From Muribaculaceae bacterium (GTDB lineage Bacteria > Bacteroidota > Bacteroidia > Bacteroidales > Muribaculaceae): DNA of 39,451 bases. Shown one piece after another: positions 16,951 through 24,799 of the stretch; position 1 is the stretch's first letter, and each line of letters starts with the position of its first letter. Below the pieces are notes generated by a model. That model did no database searches. It was given only the letters and a program-made list of their open reading frames with translations, and was not told the DNA's origin. The stretch is taken from positions 1 through 39,451 of the forward strand of contig JAFYYG010000012.1 in assembly GCA_017557625.1 (NCBI GenBank), read 5' to 3'. A program made the translations under genes and the position numbers.

Positions 16951-17793
16951 ATGACAAAAGAAGTAAACTGGTTAGAGAAAATCCAGGAGACCGCAGCTTT
17001 CATCAGTGAGAAAGTAGGCGGTGAGATGCCTAAAGTGGCTATCGTGCTTGGCTCGGGACTTGGAAACCTTGCCGACAAAATCGATATAAAAGTAGCCATT
17101 CCCTATGGTGAAATACCAAACTTCCCCGTTAGTACCGTTGAGGGGCATAAGGGGCAGCTCATCTTCGGTATGCTTGGCAAGAAGTATGTGATGGCGATGC
17201 AGGGACGCTTCCACTACTACGAGGGTTACTCGATGAAGGAGGCTACTTTCCCCATCCGTGTGATGAAGGCGATTGGCGTGAAGGTGCTGTGCGTGAGCAA
17301 CGCCGCCGGAGGCATGAACCCCGACTTCCGTGTGGGTGATGTGATGCTTATCACCGACCACATCAACCTCTTCCCCGACCATCCCTTGCGCGGAAAGAAC
17401 TACAATGAACTCGGTCCGCGCTTCCCTGCGATGAACGAGGCTTACAGCCACCGCATCATTGACCTCGCCCGCAAGATAGCAAAGAAAAACAAGGTTAGAC
17501 TGATGGAAGGTGTGTATGTGGGCACACAAGGTCCCACCTTCGAGACCCCATCGGAGTATCGCTACTTCTACCGCATTGGCGGCGACGCAGTGGGCATGAG
17601 CACCGTGCCTGAGGTTATTGTGGCACGCCATGCCGATATAGAGGTGTTTGGTCTGAGTGTCATCACCGACCTCGGCGGCGAGGGAATTTTCGTTGACGTC
17701 TCTCACGAGGAAGTGCAGCAGGCTGCCACCAAAGCCGAGCCCATCATGACGCTTATGGTACAGGAGGTCATCAACAACCTCGACGAGGTGTAA
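16951..17793 (+). CDS. punA: Purine nucleoside phosphorylase, trimeric type
   Basis: 280 aa from the ATG at 16951; an in-frame TTG at 16945 would add two residues. It cleaves purine nucleosides with phosphate to base and ribose-1-phosphate in the salvage pathway. Motifs include VLGSGLGNLADKI (phosphate loop), GRFHYYEGYSM, SNAAGGMNP, DHINLFPDHPLRG, GTQGPTFETPSEYR (base-binding Glu198) and GMSTVPEVIVARH. The base-contacting segment reads SVITDLG with Asp240, where the mammalian enzyme has Asn243. That position influences 6-oxo versus 6-amino purine choice, so the substrate range is worth testing. A 275-aa antisense ORF over this gene is a shadow. Confidence 0.96.
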   Translation: MTKEVNWLEKIQETAAFISEKVGGEMPKVAIVLGSGLGNLADKIDIKVAIPYGEIPNFPVSTVEGHKGQLIFGMLGKKYVMAMQGRFHYYEGYSMKEATFPIRVMKAIGVKVLCVSNAAGGMNPDFRVGDVMLITDHINLFPDHPLRGKNYNELGPRFPAMNEAYSHRIIDLARKIAKKNKVRLMEGVYVGTQGPTFETPSEYRYFYRIGGDAVGMSTVPEVIVARHADIEVFGLSVITDLGGEGIFVDVSHEEVQQAATKAEPIMTLMVQEVINNLDEV

Positions 17794-17882
17794 GCACAAC
17801 TTTTGTCTTCTGATTAGGTTTTATGCTGGTATATTGAAGTTTATCTCAACCTTTTGAGTGTATTTTATTTGCATTCAATGAT

Positions 17883-18410
17883 ATGAAAAAGAGGCTTTTG
17901 CTAATTACTTGCGTGCTGTTGCCCTTGCTGGCAAGCTCACAGACTGTACAATCAGGGATGACACCATTTATTTTCCACCAGGCATGGGAAAAAGTGGAAG
18001 ACTCTGACATTGATGAAGCCGAAGCAATACTTAAAAAAGCAGGTTACAGCAAGGTGGGAGAGTACAACCTCGAGATAGGCTTCAATATCATCTATGCCAA
18101 GGGGTGTACTGTTACTGTGTCGCGCTCAGGAGATGTGAAAGCTGCTAAGGCGACTGAAACCAACGATTATGCCAGCTATGTACAGATTGGAGCCGGTGTG
18201 GGCCTGTGTTACGATATGTCGGTAACATTTCTTAGCAAGAAAGGTGCTCAGGCGTTCGTCTCGCTTCTCAAGAAGAGCGGTTATCGCTTTTCCCGCAGGG
18301 ACCTGTTTGACTGGGGGATAGTTGAGAATGTGTGGGAGCTGCCTACCAACAATTGGCGCATAATGCAAAAAGGCAATACCTTCTACATCAACGAGGGACC
18401 TTGCGCTTGA
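17883..18410 (+). CDS. Secreted hypothetical protein
   Basis: 175 aa with a clear signal peptide (MKKRLLLITCVLLPLLASSQ, cleavage after about residue 19). The mature part is compact and mixed alpha/beta, with IDEAEAILKKAGYSKV, a glycine-rich QIGAGVGLC and AQAFVSLLKKSGYRFSR; it contains two cysteines besides the one in the signal. I do not recognise the family. It begins a block of hypothetical genes between punA and thiL. A terminator follows 38 bp after the stop, so it may be the last gene of the sppA operon or stand alone. Confidence 0.8.
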   Translation: MKKRLLLITCVLLPLLASSQTVQSGMTPFIFHQAWEKVEDSDIDEAEAILKKAGYSKVGEYNLEIGFNIIYAKGCTVTVSRSGDVKAAKATETNDYASYVQIGAGVGLCYDMSVTFLSKKGAQAFVSLLKKSGYRFSRRDLFDWGIVENVWELPTNNWRIMQKGNTFYINEGPCA

Positions 18411-18447
18411 ATACATTTGCTTAAAGCTACATCAAGAATAAGAGGAT

Positions 18448-18476
18448 GGTGTGTCAAAATTATGGCACACCTTTTT
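18448..18476 (+). terminator. Intrinsic terminator
   Basis: Stem GGTGTGTC (18448-18455) with GGCACACC (18464-18471), one G-U pair, followed by TTTTT. A second hairpin (TTAGCTC/GAGCTAA, near 18532-18563) with a T run lies just downstream. Confidence 0.75.
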
Positions 18477-18627
18477 CTACAACATATGGTAAAACAAAGT
18501 AAAAGCCCATGCTTTTTCATGTTATCAGATTAGCTCTTCTTTCGTATTTGAAAGGGAGCTAATTTCCTTTTTTTGCGTAGCACTATGGTTTTGAATGGAT
18601 TACCTCTCGGCTTTGAAATTTATATAG

Positions 18628-18777
18628 AAGAAAACTATTACAAAAACATTTTACTATGAACTACTTGCCAACCTGGGAATCTCATATAATTTTGGATTCT
18701 TCCTGAAAGGCGCAAAAGCACCTCTGTATAAATTCCCGGTCACACCACAGCAACTGCTGGAGCTGAAAAGTCATTAA
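18628..18777 (+). pseudogene. C-terminal remnant of the neighbouring secreted-protein family
   Basis: An open frame with no start codon, entered from an in-frame stop at 18625-18627. It translates to a peptide containing ELLANLGISYNFGFFLKG and AKAPLYKFPVTPQQLLEL. This matches the last about 40 residues of the two intact genes that follow (LGITFNFRIYAQG at 18964-19482 and ANLGISFNFRFYYKGEKAP at 19659-20531). No matching upstream coding sequence was found, so it is a truncated gene copy. The rest of the 553-bp spacer holds terminators and the promoter of the next gene. Confidence 0.7.
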
Positions 18778-18831
18778 ACCCCAGCAGTTTGTCATTAAAA
18801 ACTTATATTTCGTCATCTATGTGATAAATAA

Positions 18832-18864
18832 TTTGCTTTTAGATACCTAGCCGTTATAACTTTG
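18832..18864 (+). promoter_or_regulatory. Consensus Bacteroidota promoter
   Basis: TTTG (18832-18835), 21-bp spacer, TAACTTTG (18857-18864). It predicts a leader of about 90 nt before the ATG at 18964. Confidence 0.75.
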
Positions 18865-18963
18865 TGATGTGAAAATTAAGCAAATGATTCATCCGAGACA
18901 ATAATGATGAGATAAGAGCAAAATAAAGACACAAATTAATTATTAACCTATAAAAAAAACATT

Positions 18964-19482
18964 ATGAAACAGTTAAGAAGCTTTTTTACAGTTACAATGA
19001 TTGCAGTAATGCTGGTTGGCGCTTTAGATGCCAATGCTAAGACAAAACGCTCTAAAACCAACAAGAGCAAGTCCAAAACCACTAAGACTACCAAAACTCC
19101 CAAAAAGTCGCATCAAAGTGACTATGATCTGGAGTTTTTCCAACAAGTGGCAAAATTTGCCAACATGGAAACTCCCATAGACTGTGGCGAAGGTATTGTT
19201 GTTAAAAGTATTACAATGGAAGGTACTAAATTCTGTTTTAATTACTCAGTAACTGATGATGAGTTATGTGAGATGATCAGGGATTACCCCGACTTGTTTA
19301 CTAGTTTCATGAAATCAGAAGGCATTGTTAAAGATTTGCGCAATGATATGTTTGATGATGACGGGATGCTTGATGCAGTGATACGTTTGGGTATTACGTT
19401 CAACTTCCGAATCTATGCCCAGGGTGAGATGAAACCTCTTCTCGTAATCCCTATCACTGGCAAGGAAATGAAGAATATTTGA
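18964..19482 (+). CDS. Secreted hypothetical protein with Lys/Thr-rich linker
   Basis: 172 aa. A signal peptide ends near residue 25 (DANA-KT). Residues 26-50 are a Lys/Ser/Thr-rich, disordered-looking linker (TKRSKTNKSKSKTTKTTKTP). A globular C-terminal domain of about 120 residues runs to LGITFNFRIYAQGEMKPLLVIPITGKE. This domain is homologous to the C-terminus of the next gene and to the remnant at 18628-18777. The family is unknown to me. It has a consensus promoter and a terminator, so it is expected to be expressed as a single-gene unit in the periplasm or outside the cell. Confidence 0.8.
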   Translation: MKQLRSFFTVTMIAVMLVGALDANAKTKRSKTNKSKSKTTKTTKTPKKSHQSDYDLEFFQQVAKFANMETPIDCGEGIVVKSITMEGTKFCFNYSVTDDELCEMIRDYPDLFTSFMKSEGIVKDLRNDMFDDDGMLDAVIRLGITFNFRIYAQGEMKPLLVIPITGKEMKNI

Positions 19483-19555
19483 CACTATAAATTATTTCAA
19501 AACATTGCAAATACCTACTGTGACAGTAGAGTAGGCTTGATTCTTCTGACATGAA

Positions 19556-19589
19556 AATGCTCGAAAACTTAAGTTTTTGGGCATTTTTT
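19556..19589 (+). terminator. Intrinsic terminator
   Basis: AATGCTCGAAAACTT (19556-19570) pairs with AAGTTTTTGGGCATT (19571-19585) including two G-U pairs, and runs into TTTT. A smaller hairpin (CTACTGTGACAGTAG) precedes it. Confidence 0.75.
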
Positions 19590-19658
19590 CTTTTCTGTTG
19601 ATTACCTTTCTCAGTTTTTTTGATAAAGAATAAAGATCAATACTAAAAATTTGCAATT

Positions 19659-20531
19659 ATGGAATACTCACTATTAACATTGGTAGATGATAAAGACTTG
19701 GCAATCAAGATATCGGATTACTTGAAGTCTAATGATGTGGATAGCTACGCTGCCCAGCCTATTGAATATGACACTGAGCAGTGGGGTGTGTATGTTGACG
19801 AGTCAAAGGCCGAGACTGCGCAAAGCTTGTTAGATTCATACACAATCACCTCATCGGTTTATAGTCCTGACTATACTCTCGGTAACAAAAATGCCGACAA
19901 TCGCTCAAATGCAATTTTTCCATCTCGTAGGTGTTCACTGGCTGGTTTTTCACAAAGTTGGGGATACTATTTGTTGATGCTCTTTGTGATTGGTAGTGTT
20001 CGCTTTTGTATAAAAATGGATAAGAACAATAATCAGCAAAATGTGAATTATGTTAATGAAATAATTGAACATAATCGTAAAACGCAGGAAATGAGCAGGA
20101 AGTGTACTGAAATAATGAAGAAAAAGATGGAAGATGGTACTTTATTCAACACACCAAAGTCACAGAATATTATCACTATTGAAGATGTCAAGAAGTTTGT
20201 TGAACAAGAAAACAGAAAAAACTCTAAAAAAAATTTAGGTTCAATTACCATAAAGAAGATATCTATGCAGAAGACTAAAATATTTTATGATATTCTTGTG
20301 AATGACGGCTATTTGCTTAAAGATGATGATGAATCAATAAAGAAGCAAATGGCTATGGAAATGGCTTATTCTTTTGATAACTACAAATCAATCGCAGGAG
20401 AAGATATTTTAGACCAATTTGCAAATCTTGGCATCTCGTTTAATTTCAGATTTTATTATAAAGGCGAAAAAGCACCATCTAAAACAATATCTTTGCCTGC
20501 AAGTTATATAAAGACAATAGATAAATCATAG
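19659..20531 (+). CDS. Single-pass membrane protein sharing the C-terminal domain of its neighbour
   Basis: 290 aa. Residues 1-65 (YSLLTLVDDKDLAIKISDYL ... WGVYVDES) resemble the small DUF2007-type domain thought to sense or signal; this is a motif-level guess. A single membrane helix lies at about 106-122 (YYLLMLFVIGSVRFCI). A Lys/Asn-rich coiled segment follows, then a C-terminal domain homologous to the 18964-19482 product (ANLGISFNFRFYYKGEKAP). The gene is more AT-rich and uses more AAA/AAT codons than the flanking housekeeping genes, hinting at separate origin. The function is unknown. Confidence 0.8.
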   Translation: MEYSLLTLVDDKDLAIKISDYLKSNDVDSYAAQPIEYDTEQWGVYVDESKAETAQSLLDSYTITSSVYSPDYTLGNKNADNRSNAIFPSRRCSLAGFSQSWGYYLLMLFVIGSVRFCIKMDKNNNQQNVNYVNEIIEHNRKTQEMSRKCTEIMKKKMEDGTLFNTPKSQNIITIEDVKKFVEQENRKNSKKNLGSITIKKISMQKTKIFYDILVNDGYLLKDDDESIKKQMAMEMAYSFDNYKSIAGEDILDQFANLGISFNFRFYYKGEKAPSKTISLPASYIKTIDKS

Positions 20532-20552
20532 TTGTAATAGTTTTTGGATTGA

Positions 20553-20606
20553 GGGATGTTCTTTAATTGCTTGATTCATGATTTTAAGGAATTTGTAGAA
20601 CATCCC
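20553..20606 (+). terminator. Hairpin after the membrane hypothetical gene
   Basis: GGGATGTTCT (20553-20562) pairs exactly with AGAACATCCC (20597-20606) around a 34-nt loop. The T run is missing, so it is a weak candidate ahead of the stronger one at 20629. Confidence 0.45.
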
Positions 20607-20628
20607 TGTTAAAAAAGTTGTTGATTTG

Positions 20629-20660
20629 GCTCAGAAACTTTGGTTTCTGAGCTATTTTTT
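20629..20660 (+). terminator. Intrinsic terminator before thiL
   Basis: GCTCAGAAAC (20629-20638), loop TTTG, GTTTCTGAGC (20643-20652), then TATTTTTT. Its loop also provides the -33 TTTG of the thiL promoter. Confidence 0.85.
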
Positions 20661-20669
20661 GTAACTTTG
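20639..20669 (+). promoter_or_regulatory. thiL promoter overlapping the terminator
   Basis: TTTG (20639-20642), 19-bp spacer, TAACTTTG (20662-20669), 32 bp before the thiL ATG. The -33 element is the terminator loop, so termination and initiation signals share DNA. Confidence 0.75.
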
Positions 20670-20701
20670 TGGTTTATTAGTAAAAACTACAGATTTAAGC
20701 T

Positions 20702-21727
20702 ATGAGTGAGACTGAGATTTCTACGTTGGGAGAGTTTGGGTTGATAGAGAATCTTACACGCGATTTTAAGGTAAAGAACACCTCCACTCTGCGGGGAGTG
20801 GGTGATGACTGCGCGGTGCTCGACTATGGCGGCAAGCGCACTCTTGTCACCACCGACCTGCTGCTTGAAGGCATCCATTTCGACCTTACTTACACCCCTC
20901 TCAAGCACTTGGGCTACAAAGCGGTGGCGGTGAACTTGAGCGACATATATGCCATGAACGGCACCCCTCGCCAGATTACTGTGTCGCTGGGAATCTCCAA
21001 GCGTTTCACTGTTGAACACATCAACGAACTCTATGCCGGCATCTATGCGGCATGTGAGAAATATGGCGTTGACCTCGTGGGTGGCGACACCTCGGCATCG
21101 GTCACCGGGCTGCTCATCAGCATCACCTGCATTGGCGAGGCACTAGATGATGAGATTGTATATCGCAGCGGAGCGCGTGACACCGACCTCATATGCGTTA
21201 GCGGTGACCTCGGGGCTGCCTATATGGGCCTCCAGCTCTTAGAGCGTGAGCGAGTGGCGGGAGCTGGGCAGAAGGACTTTCAACCCGACTTCGCTGGGCG
21301 TGAATATCTGCTGGAGCGACAACTCAAACCTGAGCCTCGCGCCGATGTCATCACCGAGCTACGTGAATTAGGCATCAAACCCACTGCCATGATGGACGTG
21401 AGCGACGGACTATCGAGCGAACTGCTGCACATCTGCAAGCAGAGCGGGGTAGGGTGCCGGGTATATGAAGACCGCATCCCCATAGATTACCAGACTGCTG
21501 TCATGGCCGAGGAGCTGAACATGAACCTCGTGACCGCTGCTATGAACGGAGGCGAGGACTACGAGTTGCTCTTCACCGTTCCGCTAACTCAGCACGAGAA
21601 AGTGGAGCAGATGAAGACTGCCCGTCTCATTGGCCGCATCACCAAGCCAGAACTCGGCGCCTATATGGTTGCCCGCGACGATACCGAGCTCGAAATCCGC
21701 GCTCAAGGGTGGAACGCTTTTAATTAA
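20702..21727 (+). CDS. thiL: Thiamine-monophosphate kinase
   Basis: 341 aa. It phosphorylates thiamine monophosphate to thiamine diphosphate, the last step of vitamin B1 cofactor synthesis. Family motifs are GEFGLIENL, GVGDDCAVLDYGG, TTDLLLEGIHFD, AVNLSDIYAMNGTP, VDLVGGDTSAS and, in the C-terminal half, MMDVSDGLSSELLHI and MNGGEDYELLFTVP. These acidic residues bind Mg-ATP in the PurM-like fold. Sequences between the main motifs are ordinary. From memory, Bacteroides genomes often place thiL directly after punA; here about 2.9 kb of hypothetical genes separates them, and thiL has its own promoter. Confidence 0.96.
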   Translation: MSETEISTLGEFGLIENLTRDFKVKNTSTLRGVGDDCAVLDYGGKRTLVTTDLLLEGIHFDLTYTPLKHLGYKAVAVNLSDIYAMNGTPRQITVSLGISKRFTVEHINELYAGIYAACEKYGVDLVGGDTSASVTGLLISITCIGEALDDEIVYRSGARDTDLICVSGDLGAAYMGLQLLERERVAGAGQKDFQPDFAGREYLLERQLKPEPRADVITELRELGIKPTAMMDVSDGLSSELLHICKQSGVGCRVYEDRIPIDYQTAVMAEELNMNLVTAAMNGGEDYELLFTVPLTQHEKVEQMKTARLIGRITKPELGAYMVARDDTELEIRAQGWNAFN

Positions 21728-21807
21728 TGCATAATTCATAATGCACTAAACTCATAAATGAAAGAGATGATTAATAGCTTATTAATAACTAGCAAAATAA
21801 TAAAACA

Positions 21808-22659
21808 ATGAAGAATTACAAATTTTTATCCGTGATTATGGTGCTGGCGCTGTGCTTTGGTGCTGCGCAGAGTGTTGACGCTAAAAAGAAGAAACACCAC
21901 AAAAGAGCAAAAACAGAGAAAAATCAAACACACAAGAAAAATCGTACAACGGAATTAACTGTAGTTGCAGATGAATTAGTAGAGGTTGTTCCAATAAAAA
22001 ACGAAGTGGCTATAGAGTGCGAAATGGAATGCGATAATGTTTTCATGAGTGCTGCTCACATGCCTGAATTTCCTGGTGGCACTCCCGCATTAATGAATTT
22101 TTTAAGCCAAAACATACGGTATCCTCAAGTAGCTCAAGATAATGGTATTCAAGGAAAAGTTGTTGTGCAGTTTGTTGTTGAAAAAAACGGAAGTGTTGGC
22201 GAAATAAAAGTTGCTCATGGCGTTGACAAAGACCTTGACAAAGAGGCTGTGCGAGTGTGCAAGACTCTGCCAAAATTCAAGCCTGGCCGCAACTCCGATG
22301 GTGACCCTGTGCGCGTGTGGTACACATTGCCAATAACTTTTAAGCTGCAAGGCGTTGATGGTGACACTTATGATGGTCCCACTGGTGATTATGCAAAAGA
22401 CGCCAGGCAGGCTGGTGAAAAAATACTTGAGATTTTGAATAGAGATATCAAGAGTGAAGATGATCTTGAACAGATGGAGAAAGCTATGGATGCGGTTCAA
22501 AAGATATATGAGGATTTCTATCGAGAGAAAGGCGACGAAGAACTGAAGAAATTCAATGATGAACTCAACAAGTTGGAGTATGACCCAGTGCTCGGCAAAA
22601 AGATAGAGGAGGCTATGAATAAATTGCAAGAGAAGATATCCAAACTCTTGAATGAATAA
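21808..22659 (+). CDS. Secreted TonB C-terminal-domain protein with GPTGDY helical module (copy 1)
   Basis: 283 aa. The signal peptide (1-25, ending QSVDA-KK) is followed by a Lys/His-rich linker and a TonB_C domain at about 86-181. Its core reads FPGGTPALMNFLSQNIRYP, NGIQGKVVVQFVV, LDKEAVRVCKTLPKF and WYTLPITFKLQG. Unlike classical TonB it has a cleavable-looking signal instead of a membrane anchor and Pro-rich spacer. After GPTGDY (190-195) comes a roughly 90-residue charged helical module with YEDFYREKGDEEL, also present in copy 3 and in the second kinase. It is probably periplasmic. It begins a cluster with two transmembrane kinases; a terminator-like hairpin separates it from the first kinase. 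Confidence 0.85.
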   Translation: MKNYKFLSVIMVLALCFGAAQSVDAKKKKHHKRAKTEKNQTHKKNRTTELTVVADELVEVVPIKNEVAIECEMECDNVFMSAAHMPEFPGGTPALMNFLSQNIRYPQVAQDNGIQGKVVVQFVVEKNGSVGEIKVAHGVDKDLDKEAVRVCKTLPKFKPGRNSDGDPVRVWYTLPITFKLQGVDGDTYDGPTGDYAKDARQAGEKILEILNRDIKSEDDLEQMEKAMDAVQKIYEDFYREKGDEELKKFNDELNKLEYDPVLGKKIEEAMNKLQEKISKLLNE

Positions 22660-22670
22660 AAGACTTTAGC

Positions 22671-22708
22671 AAAGCCATGTCTCAACACCCCCCCGATTGT
22701 GGCTTTTT
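22671..22708 (+). terminator. Probable terminator
   Basis: AAAGCCA (22671-22677) pairs with TGGCTTT (22700-22706), followed by TT; the loop contains a run of C. Read-through to the kinase is possible. Confidence 0.5.
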
Positions 22709-22786
22709 GTGGGCAATCGAGTTGATAATCCACACTCAAGACAGGATTTTTTATAATGCACAATTTACAATGCAATAATATCAAAA

Positions 22787-24232
22787 ATGGAAACCAAGAA
22801 ACAATACAATTATGTTCTTTCCCAAGGGTTTGTCTTGCGAGGTGGTAAGAGAGACTATGTAGTGGAACAAGTGCTGGGAAAAGGCGGCTTTGGTGTCACC
22901 TACAAGGTGATAGGGCATGTTGATGTTGACAATATCGATTTTGACGCGCCGTTTGCGGTAAAGGAATATTTCCCCGACATATGTAGCCGTGAAGCCGATA
23001 ATGCAACAATCAAAGTGCCTGAGACGAAGCAGCGTGATGTGGCTGAGGGATTGAAGGACTTTGTCAACGAGGCGCGTCGTCTGCAGGAAACATGCAAACT
23101 GAACCACAATATTGTTAATGTAAACGAGGTGTTTGAGGCTAATGGCACTGCTTATTATGTGCTTGAATACTTAGGTGGCGGTGACCTGCGTAAGAGGGTG
23201 AAGGAGTCTCCCGACAAAGCACTTACCGAGCAGCAGATGCTCGAGCTGATGCTGCCAGTGGGTAAGGCCGTTCAGTGTCTGCATGAGAACCATATCCTGC
23301 ACCTTGATATAAAGCCCGACAACATAGTGATGCGCAAGGGGCGGAAAGGTGCTCCCGATGAGCCTGTGCTAATCGACTTTGGACTTGCTACGCATTTCAA
23401 TAATAGCGGCGTGCCAACAAGCATGACCCCGTCGCAAGGCATCAGCGCCGGATATTCACCCATTGAGCAGTATTCGCTACTGCGCCAGTTTGAGCCGCGC
23501 CTTGACGTGTATGCCTTCAGTGCCACATGCCTATACCTGCTCACAGGAAAAGATCCCGCCGAGGCTCTAAGTATGCCGGCTTTTTTCGACGACAGCATAA
23601 TACCCTCCAACGTAAGCGAGAGAGTACGTCAGGCAATCAAGCACGGCATGAGCAAGGAGAAAGACTTCCGCACTCCCACTATAAAGAAGCTTCTTGAAGA
23701 ACTGCAAGGAGAAAAAGGCGAGGAGACCATTCTCATTAATGTGCAATCTGCAAATGTTGTCGATGCGAACAAGACAATTGAATCCCACCGTAAATATCCA
23801 TATGCAGATAATAATTTGAAAGATGAAAAGTCTGATCATCGGTCAATGCAAAATCAGTCTAGAGCAGGAAAGTCAAATAAAAAAGTTGTTAAAAAGAATA
23901 GTATAAAGGCATCAAAGGTTAAGCTGCTGCATCAGGAGATGATGCTGGCGCTCGATCACAAGGCTACGAACAAGACGCTGAAACTTTGGGCTATATCATT
24001 GATATTGTCTATAGTTGGGTTCTTTTTATTAATGTATGCTGTTGCTAAAATTGGTGGGTGTGAAAATAGTGGTTCTGAGCCTAGTAGAGGTTCTGATAGC
24101 ACTGCTTATGAAGAACAGTGGCAACAGCAGTCAGTTCCAGCTTCTTATGCTAGTGAAGAGTACGAGCAGGCTGCAGAAGCAGAGCCTGCTATAGAGTACC
24201 AGTATTCAGAAGAAAAAACTGCCGCCGAATAG
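22787..24232 (+). CDS. Transmembrane Hanks-type Ser/Thr protein kinase (PK1)
   Basis: 481 aa. Cytoplasmic kinase domain at about 24-310: glycine loop GKGGFG (31-36), ATP-binding Lys59 in FAVKEYF, Glu95 in the alphaC helix, catalytic loop HLDIKPDN (Asp174), Mg-binding DFG (197-199) and GYSPIEQY in place of the APE motif. All catalytic residues are present, so it should be active. A Lys-rich juxtamembrane stretch precedes a single membrane helix at about 400-421 (WAISLILSIVGFFLLMYAVA). The outer tail of about 60 residues is Glu/Tyr/Ser-rich (EEYEQAAEAEPAIEYQYSEE) with no folded domain and no PASTA repeats. It lacks the GPTGDY module of the second kinase. It is followed at 51 bp by TonB-like copy 2. 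Confidence 0.93.
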   Translation: METKKQYNYVLSQGFVLRGGKRDYVVEQVLGKGGFGVTYKVIGHVDVDNIDFDAPFAVKEYFPDICSREADNATIKVPETKQRDVAEGLKDFVNEARRLQETCKLNHNIVNVNEVFEANGTAYYVLEYLGGGDLRKRVKESPDKALTEQQMLELMLPVGKAVQCLHENHILHLDIKPDNIVMRKGRKGAPDEPVLIDFGLATHFNNSGVPTSMTPSQGISAGYSPIEQYSLLRQFEPRLDVYAFSATCLYLLTGKDPAEALSMPAFFDDSIIPSNVSERVRQAIKHGMSKEKDFRTPTIKKLLEELQGEKGEETILINVQSANVVDANKTIESHRKYPYADNNLKDEKSDHRSMQNQSRAGKSNKKVVKKNSIKASKVKLLHQEMMLALDHKATNKTLKLWAISLILSIVGFFLLMYAVAKIGGCENSGSEPSRGSDSTAYEEQWQQQSVPASYASEEYEQAAEAEPAIEYQYSEEKTAAE

Positions 24233-24283
24233 AGAGTCTGCAGTGAATAATACTTACTTATTAACTAACAAAATATTAAAACA

Positions 24284-24766
24284 ATGAAGAATTACAAATT
24301 TTTATCCGTGATTATTGTGATGGCGTTGTGTTTAGTCGCAGCGCAGAGTGTTGACGCACAAAAAAAGACTAGAAATCGCAAACGCACTACAAAAACCGAG
24401 AAAAAGCAGACTAAAACAACGCAAGAAAAAGAAGAGGTTTTCAAGAGTGCCGCTCACATGCCATCTTTTCCTGGTGGCGATGCTGCTTTAATGGCGTTTA
24501 TTAACAAGAATATCCATTATCCTCAGAATGCATACGATAATGACATTCAAGGTAAGGTCATAGTGCAGTTTGTCGTGAAAAAGGATGGTAAGATTGGGGA
24601 AGTAAAAGTAGCGCATGGTGTTGACCCCGACCTTGATAACGAAGCGGTGCGCGTGTGCAAATCGTTGCCGGCATTCTCGCCTGGCCGCAATGCCAATGGT
24701 GACCCTGTGAATGTGTGGTACACTTTGCCAATCAATTTTAAACTACATCCAACAGTTGATAAATAA
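24284..24766 (+). CDS. Secreted TonB C-terminal-domain protein (copy 2, short)
   Basis: 160 aa. It has the same signal peptide as copies 1 and 3 (MKNYKFLSVI...QSVDA), then a Lys/Thr-rich linker, then a TonB_C domain at about 58-154 (FPGGDAALMAFINKNIHYP, DIQGKVIVQFVV, WYTLPINFKL). It stops right after the domain, lacking the GPTGDY extension. It may be the minimal form of the family or a shortened copy. It lies between the first kinase and copy 3 with gaps of 51 and 33 bp, consistent with one transcript. No membrane anchor is evident beyond the signal peptide, so it is inferred to be periplasmic. Confidence 0.85.
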   Translation: MKNYKFLSVIIVMALCLVAAQSVDAQKKTRNRKRTTKTEKKQTKTTQEKEEVFKSAAHMPSFPGGDAALMAFINKNIHYPQNAYDNDIQGKVIVQFVVKKDGKIGEVKVAHGVDPDLDNEAVRVCKSLPAFSPGRNANGDPVNVWYTLPINFKLHPTVDK

Positions 24767-24799
24767 TACAAATAGCAGATATTCATTAAAAACAGAAAA

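Noticed and set aside
16972-17799. 275-aa open frame antisense to punA
   Set aside because: It lies entirely over a confident gene, is His/Val-rich without domain features, and arises from codon bias of punA.
21808-22659. Classical TonB energy transducer
   Set aside because: The TonB_C domain is present but the N-terminus looks like a cleaved signal peptide and there is no Pro-rich spacer, nor ExbB/ExbD nearby.
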